A DNA stretch of 44,601 nt from JAPWJZ01 sp038247245 (GTDB lineage Bacteria; Pseudomonadota; Alphaproteobacteria; Micavibrionales; UBA2020). Position numbers and translations under genes: made by a program. The DNA lies in assembly GCA_038247245.1 (NCBI GenBank), contig JBBRVE010000017.1, positions 1 through 44,601 on the forward strand, given 5' to 3'. Shown here piece by piece: positions 31,970 through 41,010 of the stretch (its first letter is position 1; the number at the start of each line of letters is the position of its first letter). The notes under the pieces were generated by a model. That model did no database searches, had not been told where the DNA came from, and worked only from the letters and a program-made list of their open reading frames with translations.

Positions 31970-34045
31970 ATGCCGCCGAAAAAAAGTAAATCACCCGCCG
32001 CCAATACGCTCAACCCCATGGAAGCCACGCTGGAGGCCGACACGCTGCGCCGCCAGTTGAAGCGGCACGACAAGGCCTACCACCAGAAAGACGCGCCGGA
32101 AATTTCGGATGCCGAATATGACGCGTTGAAAAAACGCCTACGCGAAATCGAAGCGGCATTCCCGAACCTGATCACGCCCGACAGCCCGACGCAGACGGTG
32201 GGCTACGCGCCGTTGCGCGAATTTAAAAAGATTCGGCATGCCGTGCCGATGCTGTCGCTCTCAAACAGCTTCGCCGATGAAGACGTGACAGATTTCGTGG
32301 ATCGCGTGCGCAAATTCCTGCTGATCCCCGATACCCAGAAGGTGGAAGTGCTGGCGGAGCCGAAAATTGACGGGCTTTCCTGTTCGCTCCGCTATGAAAG
32401 CGGCAAGCTGGTTTATGCCGCAACGCGCGGCGACGGCGAAGAAGGTGAAGACGTCACCGAAAACGTGAAAACCATCAAATCCATCCCGCAAGCCCTGCCG
32501 AAGGACGTGCCAGAGGTGCTGGAGGTGCGGGGCGAGATTTACATGACGCGCGAGGATTTCCGCGCCCTCAACCGCGCACAGGAAGAAGTGGGCGAGAAAG
32601 TTTTCGCCAACCCGCGCAATGGTGCGGCGGGTTCCTTGCGCCAAATGGATGTGCGTATCACCGCCAAACGCCCGCTTCGTTTTTACGGCTATGCCTTGGG
32701 CGAGGTTTCTGCGCCCTTTGCCGACACGCAGGACGGCGTACGTCAAAAGCTGAAAAAATGGGGCTTCGATGTGCCGGTGCCGTCGACCGTTGCGGACAGC
32801 GCGGCGGATTTGCTGGCCTTTCATGAAAAAGTTTATCACGCGCGGCCTGAAATTCCGTATGACCTTGATGGTGTTGTTTACAAGGTGAACGACCTCGACT
32901 ACCAAAAACGCCTTGGCTTTATCAGCCGCTCTCCGCGCTGGGCGACGGCGCATAAATTTCCGGCGGAGCAGGCCGAAACAATCCTGAAGAAAATTTCCAT
33001 TCAGGTCGGGCGCACGGGCGTCTTGACGCCGGTTGCGGAACTGGAGCCCGTGAATGTCGGTGGCGTGATGGTCGGGCGCGCGACGCTGCACAATGAAGAC
33101 GAAATCGGCCGCAAGGGAGTCTATGAAGGTTCACGTATCATCATCCAACGCGCGGGCGATGTGATCCCGCAGGTTGTGCGCGTGGTGAATCCGCAGCCGG
33201 ACAAGGTTTATAAATTCCCCGCCACCTGCCCCGAATGCGGCAGCCTGGCCATACGTGAAGAAGACGAGGCGGCGACGCGCTGCACGGGCGGCCTTGTCTG
33301 CCCCGCGCAGGCGGTGGAGCGGCTGAAGCATTTCGTGTCGAAATATGCTTTCGATATCGAAGGCCTGGGCGAAAAAATCATCAAGGAATTCTGGGACGAA
33401 GGCATCATCAAAATGCCCGGCGATATTTTCCGCCTGTCGGAGCACGCCGATGCGTTGAAAACGCGCGATGGTTGGGGTGAATTGTCGGTCAAGAATTTAC
33501 TGGCCGCCGTGGAAGAACGCCGCACCATCGGGCTTGACCGTTTCATCTATGCACTTGGCATCCGGCAGGTGGGACAGGCGACCGCGCGCAAACTGGCGCT
33601 GCATTACACCAGCCTCGAATACCTGCTGGCACAAATGGCGGAGGCGCAAGACCATGCCAGCACCGCCTACAACGCGCTGGATGACATCGGCGATATCGGC
33701 GCGTCGATGGCGGAGGATATTGTCGCGTTTTTCGCGGAAAAACATAACCTTGCAGTTATCCGCGACCTGCAAAAAGAACTGAACGTAAAGGATTTCGAAC
33801 GCCCTAAAGCGGTTGAATCCGCTGTCACCGGCAAGACAGTCGTTTTCACCGGCAAGCTGACAAAAATGGGCCGCGACGAAGCGAAGGCGCAGGCCGAAGC
33901 ACTGGGAGCGAAGGTTGCGGGCGCCGTATCGAAAAATACCGATTTCCTGATCGCGGGCGAAGACGCCGGTTCCAAAATGAAAAAAGCCGCCGAGCTGGGC
34001 GTGAAGGTGCTGACGGAAGATGAGTGGCTGGAACTTATAAACTAG
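31970..34045 (+). CDS. ligA: NAD-dependent DNA ligase LigA
   Basis: Seals nicks in DNA at replication forks and in repair, using NAD. Domains in order: Ia domain (YHQKDAPEISDAEYDALKKRL), adenylation domain with KIDG (active-site K132), OB fold (IQVGRTGVLTPVAELEPVNVGG), zinc finger (CPECG, then RCTGGLVCPAQ), helix-hairpin-helix region and a C-terminal BRCT domain (TVVFTGKLTKMGRDEAKAQA). It is 691 residues, with an N-terminal extension of about 18. A compensatory hairpin (34048-34072) follows but lacks a T run. Confidence 0.97.
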   Translation: MPPKKSKSPAANTLNPMEATLEADTLRRQLKRHDKAYHQKDAPEISDAEYDALKKRLREIEAAFPNLITPDSPTQTVGYAPLREFKKIRHAVPMLSLSNSFADEDVTDFVDRVRKFLLIPDTQKVEVLAEPKIDGLSCSLRYESGKLVYAATRGDGEEGEDVTENVKTIKSIPQALPKDVPEVLEVRGEIYMTREDFRALNRAQEEVGEKVFANPRNGAAGSLRQMDVRITAKRPLRFYGYALGEVSAPFADTQDGVRQKLKKWGFDVPVPSTVADSAADLLAFHEKVYHARPEIPYDLDGVVYKVNDLDYQKRLGFISRSPRWATAHKFPAEQAETILKKISIQVGRTGVLTPVAELEPVNVGGVMVGRATLHNEDEIGRKGVYEGSRIIIQRAGDVIPQVVRVVNPQPDKVYKFPATCPECGSLAIREEDEAATRCTGGLVCPAQAVERLKHFVSKYAFDIEGLGEKIIKEFWDEGIIKMPGDIFRLSEHADALKTRDGWGELSVKNLLAAVEERRTIGLDRFIYALGIRQVGQATARKLALHYTSLEYLLAQMAEAQDHASTAYNALDDIGDIGASMAEDIVAFFAEKHNLAVIRDLQKELNVKDFERPKAVESAVTGKTVVFTGKLTKMGRDEAKAQAEALGAKVAGAVSKNTDFLIAGEDAGSKMKKAAELGVKVLTEDEWLELIN

Positions 34046-34080
34046 CATCATCCCGATCGTAGCGGGGGATGACAGCTTTA

Positions 34081-34329
34081 TTATTTATGCAACTTGCCCT
34101 TCGCGGCCTGCTTGAGCGAAACCAAATCATCCAGCGCCTTGTTGACGTCATCCGACATTTCGCAGCGTTCCAGGAAATCGCGGCCGCCGGCGTTGCGGGT
34201 GAAGGACATTTCAAGCGCGCGGGACAGAATATCGGCAATCGCGACGTCTTTCTGGTCGAGAGCAAGTCGCATCGCCTGCGTCACGAGGTCGCTAAGGCGC
34301 TGATACTGTTTCTTGTTGGATTCGGGCAT
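34081..34329 (-). CDS. Small hypothetical protein, 82 residues
   Basis: I do not recognise this protein. It is hydrophilic and helical: PESNKKQYQRLSDLVTQAMR, then ALDQKDVAIADILSRALEM, and a C-terminal helix MSDDVNKALDDLVSLKQAAK. No membrane segment or signal peptide. A GAGAG site stands about ten bases before the start. It is the last gene of the minus-strand series and converges on ligA. It begins 56 bases downstream of the first alpha/beta hydrolase and could be in its transcript. Confidence 0.7.
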   Translation of the reverse strand: MPESNKKQYQRLSDLVTQAMRLALDQKDVAIADILSRALEMSFTRNAGGRDFLERCEMSDDVNKALDDLVSLKQAAKGKLHK

Positions 34330-34385
34330 CGTGTCACACTCTCTTGTTTCTTTTTTTAATCGTTTTTTATATCCCGCCGCAGCAA

Positions 34386-35399
34386 TTACATGCCGGGGGC
34401 GCGCGGTGTGCTGGGCGGGCTAGGCTTTTTTGGAGCAGGATTGGCGGCAAGGGTCACCCGTTCGTTCAGGAACCCGTCGACTTCTTTCAGCCAGCGGTCG
34501 CGCAATTCGTCGCGCTCCATCCAGATTTCATGCAGCGATTCCGCGATTTCGACTTTCTTCGCGTTCGGCAGCAACGTCAGCGCGCGGTCTTGCGCGGCGC
34601 GGTCGACGATGCGCTCCTGTCCCGAGACTTCCATCAGGATCGGTGTCTTGATCGCCTTCAGGTAATCTTCGTCGTTCAGAACATCGATGGATGAAAAGGT
34701 GTGATAGACCCAGCCATAGGTGGCGTCTCCGGTTTTCAGCGCGTCGTTGTTCTTGATGTTTTCCGCATCGACCGCGAAACGAACGGGGTCACTGGTTTTG
34801 TTGTTGCCCTTGAACACCTCTTCGGCCCAGTCGGCGCCGCCCGGGATATACTTTTCAAGGTAGTTGCCGGCCTTGGCAAATTTAGCCATCTGGCGCGCGA
34901 GTTTTTTTGGCATGCCATGCGTCACGATATCGATCATGGGCGAAGTCAGCACGGCGGAATCAAACACGCCGTCATGTTCGTTCAGGTAGCGCAATCCGAT
35001 ATGTGCGCCCATCGAATGGCCCATATAGACGAGCGGTTTTTTCGCAGACGGCTCGACAATCGTCGTCACAAACTGGTGCAGCGTTGCGATCTGCTCGTCA
35101 TAGCCTTCCTGATGCGCTTTTTGCGGGTTGGCCTTGATGTAACGCTCCGACCCGCCCTGCCCGCGCCAGTCCATCATGTAGACGTCGAAGCCGCGGGAAT
35201 TCAGGTCGCGCATGACTTCGTAGTATTTCTCGATATTCTCGCGAAAACCGCTGCCGAGCACGACGCTGCCTTTCGACGCGCCGTCGGCCTTTGACACGCC
35301 ATACCGTATATCCGCACCCTTGGCATTTTTGAAATGCCCTTCGGTGAAATGCGGCGGCTGGTTGAATTTTGCTGGCAACATCCCGTTAAGGTCCCCCAT
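34386..35399 (-). CDS. Alpha/beta hydrolase (lysophospholipase-like), copy 1
   Basis: A serine hydrolase of the Hydrolase_4/PldB type, 337 residues. The nucleophile is S129 in GHSMG; the acid is probably the aspartate in GQERIVDRAAQD and the base the histidine in ESLHEIWMERDE. The oxyanion region is VLGSGFREN and the DWRGQGGSE motif follows. There is no signal peptide; the tail is Pro-rich (PAPKKPSPPSTPRAPG). Likely substrates are lysophospholipids or monoacylglycerols, by family only. It overlaps the upstream copy 2 by 14 bases, so they form one operon. Confidence 0.88.
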   Translation of the reverse strand: MGDLNGMLPAKFNQPPHFTEGHFKNAKGADIRYGVSKADGASKGSVVLGSGFRENIEKYYEVMRDLNSRGFDVYMMDWRGQGGSERYIKANPQKAHQEGYDEQIATLHQFVTTIVEPSAKKPLVYMGHSMGAHIGLRYLNEHDGVFDSAVLTSPMIDIVTHGMPKKLARQMAKFAKAGNYLEKYIPGGADWAEEVFKGNNKTSDPVRFAVDAENIKNNDALKTGDATYGWVYHTFSSIDVLNDEDYLKAIKTPILMEVSGQERIVDRAAQDRALTLLPNAKKVEIAESLHEIWMERDELRDRWLKEVDGFLNERVTLAANPAPKKPSPPSTPRAPGM

Positions 35400-36369
35400 G
35401 TTGCGGCGGCACTGCTTTGGGCGGCACCGGTTTCAGTTTCAGTTGGTCTGCAATAAATCCGTCAATCTCGCGCCACCAGGCCGTGCGCTGCGTATCGCGG
35501 TCGATCCACAGCGCGTGGAGTCCGCCATCGATTTCCACTGTTTTCGCGTTCGGCACAAGGCGTCCGGCGCGGCGCACAGAGTCGTTATCGATCACATCGT
35601 CGCTTTTTCCGATGCCGAACAGCACGGGCGTTTTGATGGCGCGCAGGAAATTTTCATCTGCCGTTTTTTCAGTCGATTTAAACAGGCTGTCGACATAGCC
35701 GATGGTCGGGTCTTCGGCCTTTAATTTATCATTCAGCAGCATAAATGCCTTGTGCAGGCCCATGCGGACAGGATTTTTCTCGCGCATATCCTTGCGTTCT
35801 GCCGTCAATTGGCGCGTTAGCGCGCGGCGGCCGTCCTTGATACGTTGATTTGCCAAGCCACCTTCGACTGCGGCGGCGAAGGCCTGCTTCATCAGGTCTT
35901 TCGATGTGCCCATGGGACGCATTTCGACGAGCGGTGTCGCAAGGATCGCAAAATTGAAATCGGATTGATTTTGTTCAAGATATCGCAACGCCACCTGCCC
36001 GCCCATGCTATGCGTACTAAGGAACAGCGGTTGCTTCGCATCGAACTTCACAATTTCTTGGCGGAATTTTCGCAGGTCTTCGATATGGTCTTCGACCGTC
36101 TGGCCTTTTTTCGGCGGACTGGTGTTTTTTTCCGAACCGCCATGCCCCGCCCAATCCATCATCCAGACGGCATAACCGCGGTCGAGATATTCGTGGATGG
36201 TTTCATGATAGGCTTCGCGGAAATCGGCGTAGCCGGTCGTGATGACGACCGTGCCTTTTTTCTCTCCCTGCGGTTCGGCACGGCCATAGCGGATCTTTTT
36301 ACCAGTGGTGCTGGTAAATGAATCCTCCTGCCATCCGTCCGGTTCAAAAAACCGGTTTAAACTCGCCAT
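35386..36369 (-). CDS. Alpha/beta hydrolase (lysophospholipase-like), copy 2
   Basis: 327 residues, a paralogue of the gene at 34386 with the same plan: VVITTGYADFREAY, MMDWAGHGGSEKN, nucleophile S121 in STHSMGG, acid in GIGKSDDVIDNDS and base in DGGLHALWIDRD. The cap region (about 155-240) is charged and differs from copy 1. No signal peptide. It is the first gene of the pair: upstream (36370-36553) lies a near-perfect palindrome at 36413-36432 that may be its operator. Substrate unknown. Confidence 0.88.
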   Translation of the reverse strand: MASLNRFFEPDGWQEDSFTSTTGKKIRYGRAEPQGEKKGTVVITTGYADFREAYHETIHEYLDRGYAVWMMDWAGHGGSEKNTSPPKKGQTVEDHIEDLRKFRQEIVKFDAKQPLFLSTHSMGGQVALRYLEQNQSDFNFAILATPLVEMRPMGTSKDLMKQAFAAAVEGGLANQRIKDGRRALTRQLTAERKDMREKNPVRMGLHKAFMLLNDKLKAEDPTIGYVDSLFKSTEKTADENFLRAIKTPVLFGIGKSDDVIDNDSVRRAGRLVPNAKTVEIDGGLHALWIDRDTQRTAWWREIDGFIADQLKLKPVPPKAVPPQHGGP

Positions 36370-36412
36370 GCGGGGGCTCTTTCAATTGCTTGGAAGCTGG
36401 AAAGAGTATACT

Positions 36413-36432
36413 TGGAAATAAACTTATTTCCA
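36413..36432. promoter_or_regulatory. Operator-like palindrome before the hydrolase pair
   Basis: TGGAAATAA (36413-36421) and TTATTTCCA (36424-36432) are perfect inverted arms with a two-base spacer, 44 bases upstream of the start of the hydrolase pair on the minus strand. No T run follows that would make it a terminator. Size and symmetry fit a dimeric repressor site. Confidence 0.45.
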
Positions 36433-36474
36433 GACGCTACTTTATTCAAAAAAGTTGCGCGGTTCAGGAACTTA

Positions 36475-36512
36475 GCGAAATTTTCGCGCGATTCAAAATG
36501 CTGCGACGCAGC
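36475..36512 (-). terminator. Two short hairpins after pntB, possible weak terminator
   Basis: GCTGCG-A-CGCAGC (36500-36512) and GCGAAA-T-TTTCGC (36475-36487) lie downstream of pntB on the minus strand. The first is followed on that strand by CATTTTG and the second by a T-poor stretch. One-base loops cannot form as drawn, so the stems would be shorter. They may slow transcription but are not clear terminators. Confidence 0.25.
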
Positions 36513-36553
36513 GTTATTTCACGCTGAACATAAAGCGGAAATTTGACAGGCTG

Positions 36554-37951
36554 TTAGTGTTCGAGCGCCTTGATGACACCTTCGCACATAGCTTTCGCAT
36601 CGCCGAGCAGCATCATCGTGTTGTCATAAAAGAACAGCTCGTTATCGATGCCGGCATAGCCGGAGCCGAGCGAGCGTTTGATGAACAAAACCGTGCCCGC
36701 TGATTCGACATCAAGGATCGGCATGCCATAGATGGGCGATGCCGGATCTTTTTTGGCGGCGGGGTTGGTGATGTCGTTCGCGCCGATGACAAAGGCCACA
36801 TCGGTTTGCGCGAAATCGCGGTTGATGTCTTCCAGTTCCAGCACATCGTCATAGGGCACGTTCGCTTCGGCCAGCAGCACGTTCATGTGGCCGGGCATGC
36901 GGCCCGCGACGGGATGGATGGCGTAACGCACTTTCGTGCCGTTCTTTTTCAGGATGTCGCACATTTCACGGAGTGCGTGCTGCGCCTGCGCAACCGCCAT
37001 GCCATAGCCGGGCACGATCACGACCGATGCCGCGTTTTTCAGGATGAAGGCCGCATCTTCGGCAGAGCCTATTTTCACAGGCTTGTCGGATTTAGCAGCC
37101 GCCGCCGTGCCCCCCGCCGCTTCGCCACCAAAACCGCCGAGGATAACGTTGAAGAATGAACGGTTCATGCCTTTGCACATGATGTAGGACAGGATCGCGC
37201 CGGATGCGCCGACGAGCGCGCCCACAATGATGAGAAGATTATTCTGCAGCGTGAAGCCGATGCCCGCCGCCGCCCAGCCGGAATAGCTGTTGAGCATGGA
37301 CACGATCACGGGCATATCCGCGCCGCCGATCGGGATAATCATGAGCACGCCGAGCAGCAGCGCCACCGCGACAATCGCCCAGAACAGGAATGTCGATTGC
37401 GTCATGCAAAGCAGCACGATCATGGCGACAAGGCCGAGCCCAAGCAGCGCGTTCAGCGGGTGCTGGCCCTTGAACACGATGGGCTTGCCGGTGATGAAAC
37501 CCTGCAGCTTGCCGCAGGCGATGATCGATCCGGTGAAGGTGATCGCGCCGATGGCGACGCCGAGGCTCATTTCGATCAGGCTGCCGACATGGATATTCCC
37601 GGTTTCACCGATGCCGTAGGCAGCGGGGCTGCCAAACGCGGCGCCTGCGATCATGACAGCCGCAAGACCGACCAGCGAGTGGAATGCCGCAACCAGCTGC
37701 GGCAGATCGGTCATTTCGATTTTCTTGGCGATGAAGGCGCCGATGCCGCCGCCGACCGCGATGCCCGCGATGATGAGGCCGAAGCCCTGCATGTTCGGCA
37801 TGAACATGGTGGTGATGATCGCAAGCGTCATGCCCGCGATGCCAAAACGCATCCCGCCCTTGGCCGTTTCGGGGCCGGACAGGCCGCGCAATGCCATGAT
37901 GCAGCAGACGGAAGAAACAAGGTAGGCCAGCAGTGAAACGGTCATGGACAT
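36554..37951 (-). CDS. pntB: NAD(P) transhydrogenase subunit beta PntB
   Basis: Membrane and NADP(H)-binding subunit of the proton-translocating transhydrogenase, which reduces NADP+ with NADH using the proton gradient. About nine membrane helices fill residues 1-265; domain III follows a Gly/Ala-rich linker, with the NADP-binding VPGYGMAVAQAQ (313-324) and later VIGANDITNPAA. It is 465 residues, as usual. TAAGGA lies nine bases before the start. It is the last gene of pntAA-pntAB-pntB with 12-base gaps. Confidence 0.96.
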   Translation of the reverse strand: MSMTVSLLAYLVSSVCCIMALRGLSGPETAKGGMRFGIAGMTLAIITTMFMPNMQGFGLIIAGIAVGGGIGAFIAKKIEMTDLPQLVAAFHSLVGLAAVMIAGAAFGSPAAYGIGETGNIHVGSLIEMSLGVAIGAITFTGSIIACGKLQGFITGKPIVFKGQHPLNALLGLGLVAMIVLLCMTQSTFLFWAIVAVALLLGVLMIIPIGGADMPVIVSMLNSYSGWAAAGIGFTLQNNLLIIVGALVGASGAILSYIMCKGMNRSFFNVILGGFGGEAAGGTAAAAKSDKPVKIGSAEDAAFILKNAASVVIVPGYGMAVAQAQHALREMCDILKKNGTKVRYAIHPVAGRMPGHMNVLLAEANVPYDDVLELEDINRDFAQTDVAFVIGANDITNPAAKKDPASPIYGMPILDVESAGTVLFIKRSLGSGYAGIDNELFFYDNTMMLLGDAKAMCEGVIKALEH

Positions 37952-37963
37952 GAAAGCGATTCC

Positions 37964-38386
37964 TTATTTCTTTTTCTTTTTCGAGAACATGGCCAGCATG
38001 CGCTGCGTCACGATGAAACCGCCGAAGATGTTGACGGAGGCAAGGACGACGGCCAGAAAGCCCATACCCTTGGACAACATGTTGTCAGACAATCCAACCG
38101 CGATCAGCGCGCCCACGATGATGACGGATGAAATGGCATTGGTGACGGCCATCAGCGGCGAATGCAGCGCGGGTGTCACGCGCCAGACGACGTAATAACC
38201 GACGAAGCAGGCCAGCACGAATACGGTGAGCCCGATCACAAAGAATGGCGCACCCGCGCCATGCGATGCGGCGGCGAGCGCGGCCTGCGATTGCGACAGC
38301 TGCGCGAGAAGTTCAGACACTTGCGCGTTCAGCACCTGGGTTGTGCCCTGTACTTTATCGGCCTGTTCGGAGAGGTTCGACGACAT
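37964..38386 (-). CDS. pntAB: NAD(P) transhydrogenase membrane subunit PntAB
   Basis: The separate membrane piece of the alpha subunit found in alphaproteobacteria (as in Rhodospirillum rubrum); in E. coli it is fused to the NAD-binding part. 140 residues: a polar helical N-terminus (QADKVQGTTQVLNAQVSELL) then three or four helices (PFFVIGLTVFVLACFVGYYV, PLMAVTNAISSVIIVGALIA, FLAVVLASVNIFGGFIVTQR) and a poly-lysine end. The conserved WRVTPALHSPLMAVTNAISS motif is present. AAGGAT precedes the start. It lies between pntB and pntAA. Confidence 0.95.
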   Translation of the reverse strand: MSSNLSEQADKVQGTTQVLNAQVSELLAQLSQSQAALAAASHGAGAPFFVIGLTVFVLACFVGYYVVWRVTPALHSPLMAVTNAISSVIIVGALIAVGLSDNMLSKGMGFLAVVLASVNIFGGFIVTQRMLAMFSKKKKK

Positions 38387-38398
38387 ATGCGGTTATCC

Positions 38399-39526
38399 TT
38401 ATGCCTTGAAATTGGGGTGGACGACTTCGCCATCGCGCGTCAGCACGGTTGCCTTCACGATTTCGTCTTCCCAGTTGATCTTGAGGTTCTTGGTTTCCTT
38501 GTCCACCAGCGGGGTGAGGAAATTGACGAGGTTGCGGGCATAGAGCGCCGATGCGTCAACCGCGATGCGGCTGGGCATGTTCGCATGACCGACGATTTTC
38601 ACGCCATTCACATCGACCACTTCGCCGGATTTCGCGAGGCTGACATTGCCGCCCTGCTCTACCGCCAGATCAACGATGACCGAACCCGGCTTCATCGATT
38701 TCACCATGTCGTCATTGACCAGCACCGGTGCCTTGCGGCCCGGGATCAGCGCGGTCGTGATGACGATGTCCTGCTTCTTGATTGTGTCGGCGATCAGCGC
38801 GGCCTGCTGTTTTTTATAGTCCTCGCTCATTTCCTTGGCATAGCCGCCGGATGTTTCGGCAGCCTTGGTTTCTTCGTTTTCAACCATCACGAAGGTTGCG
38901 CCCAGGCTCTGCACTTGTTCCTTGGCGGCCGCACGCACGTCGGTTGCGGAAACGACAGCGCCGAGGCGGCGTGCGGTTGCAATCGCCTGAAGGCCGGCAA
39001 CGCCTGCACCCATGATGAACACTTTTGCCGCAGGCACGGTGCCCGCCGCCGTCATCATCATCGGAAAGCCGCGGCCGAATTCATTGGCCGCTTCAAGCAC
39101 CGCGCGATAACCGGCGAGGTTCGCTTGCGATGACAGCACGTCCATTGTCTGCGCGCGCGTGATGCGCGGGACCAGTTCCATCGAAAACGCCGCAATGCCC
39201 TGCGCCGCGTAGGTTTTCAAAAATTCTTTGTCGTTATAGGGGGCGAGCATCCCGATCAGCACCGCGCCGCGTTTCATTTTGCCGACTTCGGCTGCGGTGG
39301 GGTTGCGCACGCGCAAGACAACATCGGCGTCCTTATATACTTCATCTTGCGAGACGACCTTTGCGCCCGCCGCTTCGAACTGGCTGTCGGGGAAGCTGGA
39401 GGCTGAGCCCGCACCCGTTTCCACGAAAACATCCGCGCCGAGCGCGATGAGTTTTTTGACCGAGTCCGGAGACGCCGCCACGCGTTTTTCCGCCTGTGCC
39501 GTTTCTTTGCCGATTGCGATTTTCAT
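38399..39526 (-). CDS. pntAA: NAD(P) transhydrogenase subunit alpha, NAD-binding part PntAA
   Basis: Soluble NAD(H)-binding domain I of the transhydrogenase. Start MKIAIGKETAQAEKRVAASP, then GAGVAGLQAIATARRLGAVV and SATDVR (NAD-binding Rossmann loop), followed by ALIPGRKAPVLVNDDMV and DLAVEQGGN; the alanine dehydrogenase/PntA family pattern is clear. At 375 residues it is the split form that ends before the membrane part. AGGGGAT precedes the start by seven bases. It is the first gene of the operon, 66 bases after the kinase gene; no strong promoter is evident in that gap. Confidence 0.96.
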   Translation of the reverse strand: MKIAIGKETAQAEKRVAASPDSVKKLIALGADVFVETGAGSASSFPDSQFEAAGAKVVSQDEVYKDADVVLRVRNPTAAEVGKMKRGAVLIGMLAPYNDKEFLKTYAAQGIAAFSMELVPRITRAQTMDVLSSQANLAGYRAVLEAANEFGRGFPMMMTAAGTVPAAKVFIMGAGVAGLQAIATARRLGAVVSATDVRAAAKEQVQSLGATFVMVENEETKAAETSGGYAKEMSEDYKKQQAALIADTIKKQDIVITTALIPGRKAPVLVNDDMVKSMKPGSVIVDLAVEQGGNVSLAKSGEVVDVNGVKIVGHANMPSRIAVDASALYARNLVNFLTPLVDKETKNLKINWEDEIVKATVLTRDGEVVHPNFKA

Positions 39527-39592
39527 ATTGGATCCCCTGCATCTAAGCCATTCAGATAATGGACTGTTCGCAGGTTTTTGGGAAGCAGGATG

Positions 39593-40963
39593 TTAGAAAA
39601 GTGCCTTGATATCGAATTTCCGGAGTGCGGATTTCTGGCGACTGGCCAGTTCCTTCGCATCGAAATCCTCGATCAGTTCATTAAACAGGTCGTGCCAGTT
39701 CATTTCCGCCTTGAGGTGCAGAAAGACGGAGCCGAGACCCAGCGCGGCGCGATCCATAAAGACGAATTCGCGCGGCACCTTGATGCCGCCGACTTTTTTC
39801 AGCTCCGCATGCACCTTCGATGCGATCTCGCGGCCATAGACCCCGCCTTTTTCCACCACGCCGATCGGGCGCACAGCGTCGTCCAGCACAGGGCCATACA
39901 GAAATCCGGCCCATAAATTCAGCACGTCAATCGCTTCTTTTTTCAGGCCCTTGAAGCCCCAGCTTTCATAAGCGGCAACCGCCATTTCGTTATCCTGCTT
40001 TTGCAGCGCACGATAGAGCGTGATGACACCCTCGACAAAGCCGGGCGGGAAGACGCGCACGCAACCGAAATCGAGCAGGTTGATCGAGTTGTCTTTTTGC
40101 ACCTGATAATTGCCCAGATGCGGGTCACCATGGATGACGCCGTAATAATAGAGCGGCACATACCATGCGCGGAACAGGTTATGCGCTATTTCATTGCGCC
40201 GCGCAGGCTTTTCCTTGATGAAATCGAGGATATGCGCGCCATCCAGCCAAGTGGAGGTGAGCAACCGGCTGGTCGATAATTCCGGCACAACCGTTGGCAC
40301 ATGCACGTTGTCTTCGTCGGCCAGCATGTAGCCGTAAAGCGCTTCGTGCTTCGCCTCCAGCTTGTAATCCAGCTCTTCGTACAGCCGGTCGGTGATTTCT
40401 TTTTGTATCTCGCCGGTGCTGACAGAATTATCGTATTTTTCAAACACGCCCATGATAAGGCCGAGCTGTTTCAAATCAGCTTCGACTGCCGACACCATGT
40501 CGGGATATTGTAATTTACAGGCAACCTTCTGACCGCTATGCGTGACGGCGCGGTGCACCTGCCCCAGCGATGCGGCGGCGGCGGCTTCGCGCTCGAAAGA
40601 CTTGAATTTCGATTCCCAGTCCGCGCCCAGTTCCGCGATCATGCGGCGGCGAACGAACAGCCAGCCCATGGGCGGGGCCTGGCTCTGCAATTTCTGCATT
40701 TCCGCCGCATATTCCTTGGGCAGCACGTTCGGGATGGTGGCGAGCAACTGGGCAACCTTCAACAGCGGCCCCTTCAGGTCGCCAAGGCTTTCCATCAGCT
40801 GTTTGGCGTGGATTGGCTTGTCGATATCAAGGCCGAGGTATTTCTGGCCTGCCAGACGCGCCGCCAAACCGGTCATGGTTGTCGAGACCTTCGCATATCG
40901 CTTGATGCGGCGTCCGATATGGCCCTTTTCGCGGCCCGATTTTCCCGGTTTCTTGGTCGTCAT
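39593..40963 (-). CDS. ABC1/AarF (UbiB-family) kinase-like protein
   Basis: 456-residue member of the ABC1/ADCK/UbiB family of atypical kinases, often linked to ubiquinone synthesis. Motifs: KVAQ at 69-72 in place of the common KxGQ, an Ala-rich loop (AAAAASLG, 127-134) replacing the usual glycine loop, HGDPHLGN (278-285) and DFG (298-300) for catalysis and metal. There is no C-terminal hydrophobic pair of helices as in E. coli UbiB, so it may be soluble or peripheral; I give no gene symbol. It is followed by pntAA after 66 bases on the same strand. Confidence 0.9.
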   Translation of the reverse strand: MTTKKPGKSGREKGHIGRRIKRYAKVSTTMTGLAARLAGQKYLGLDIDKPIHAKQLMESLGDLKGPLLKVAQLLATIPNVLPKEYAAEMQKLQSQAPPMGWLFVRRRMIAELGADWESKFKSFEREAAAAASLGQVHRAVTHSGQKVACKLQYPDMVSAVEADLKQLGLIMGVFEKYDNSVSTGEIQKEITDRLYEELDYKLEAKHEALYGYMLADEDNVHVPTVVPELSTSRLLTSTWLDGAHILDFIKEKPARRNEIAHNLFRAWYVPLYYYGVIHGDPHLGNYQVQKDNSINLLDFGCVRVFPPGFVEGVITLYRALQKQDNEMAVAAYESWGFKGLKKEAIDVLNLWAGFLYGPVLDDAVRPIGVVEKGGVYGREIASKVHAELKKVGGIKVPREFVFMDRAALGLGSVFLHLKAEMNWHDLFNELIEDFDAKELASRQKSALRKFDIKALF

Positions 40964-41010
40964 GACAGGAAGATGATAGCACGACCGCCAAAAGTCGAGA
41001 AAATTTTATA

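Noticed and set aside
34048..34072. Hairpin after ligA (TCATCCC / GGGATGA) as terminator
   Set aside because: Seven pairs with an 11-base loop and no T run on either strand.
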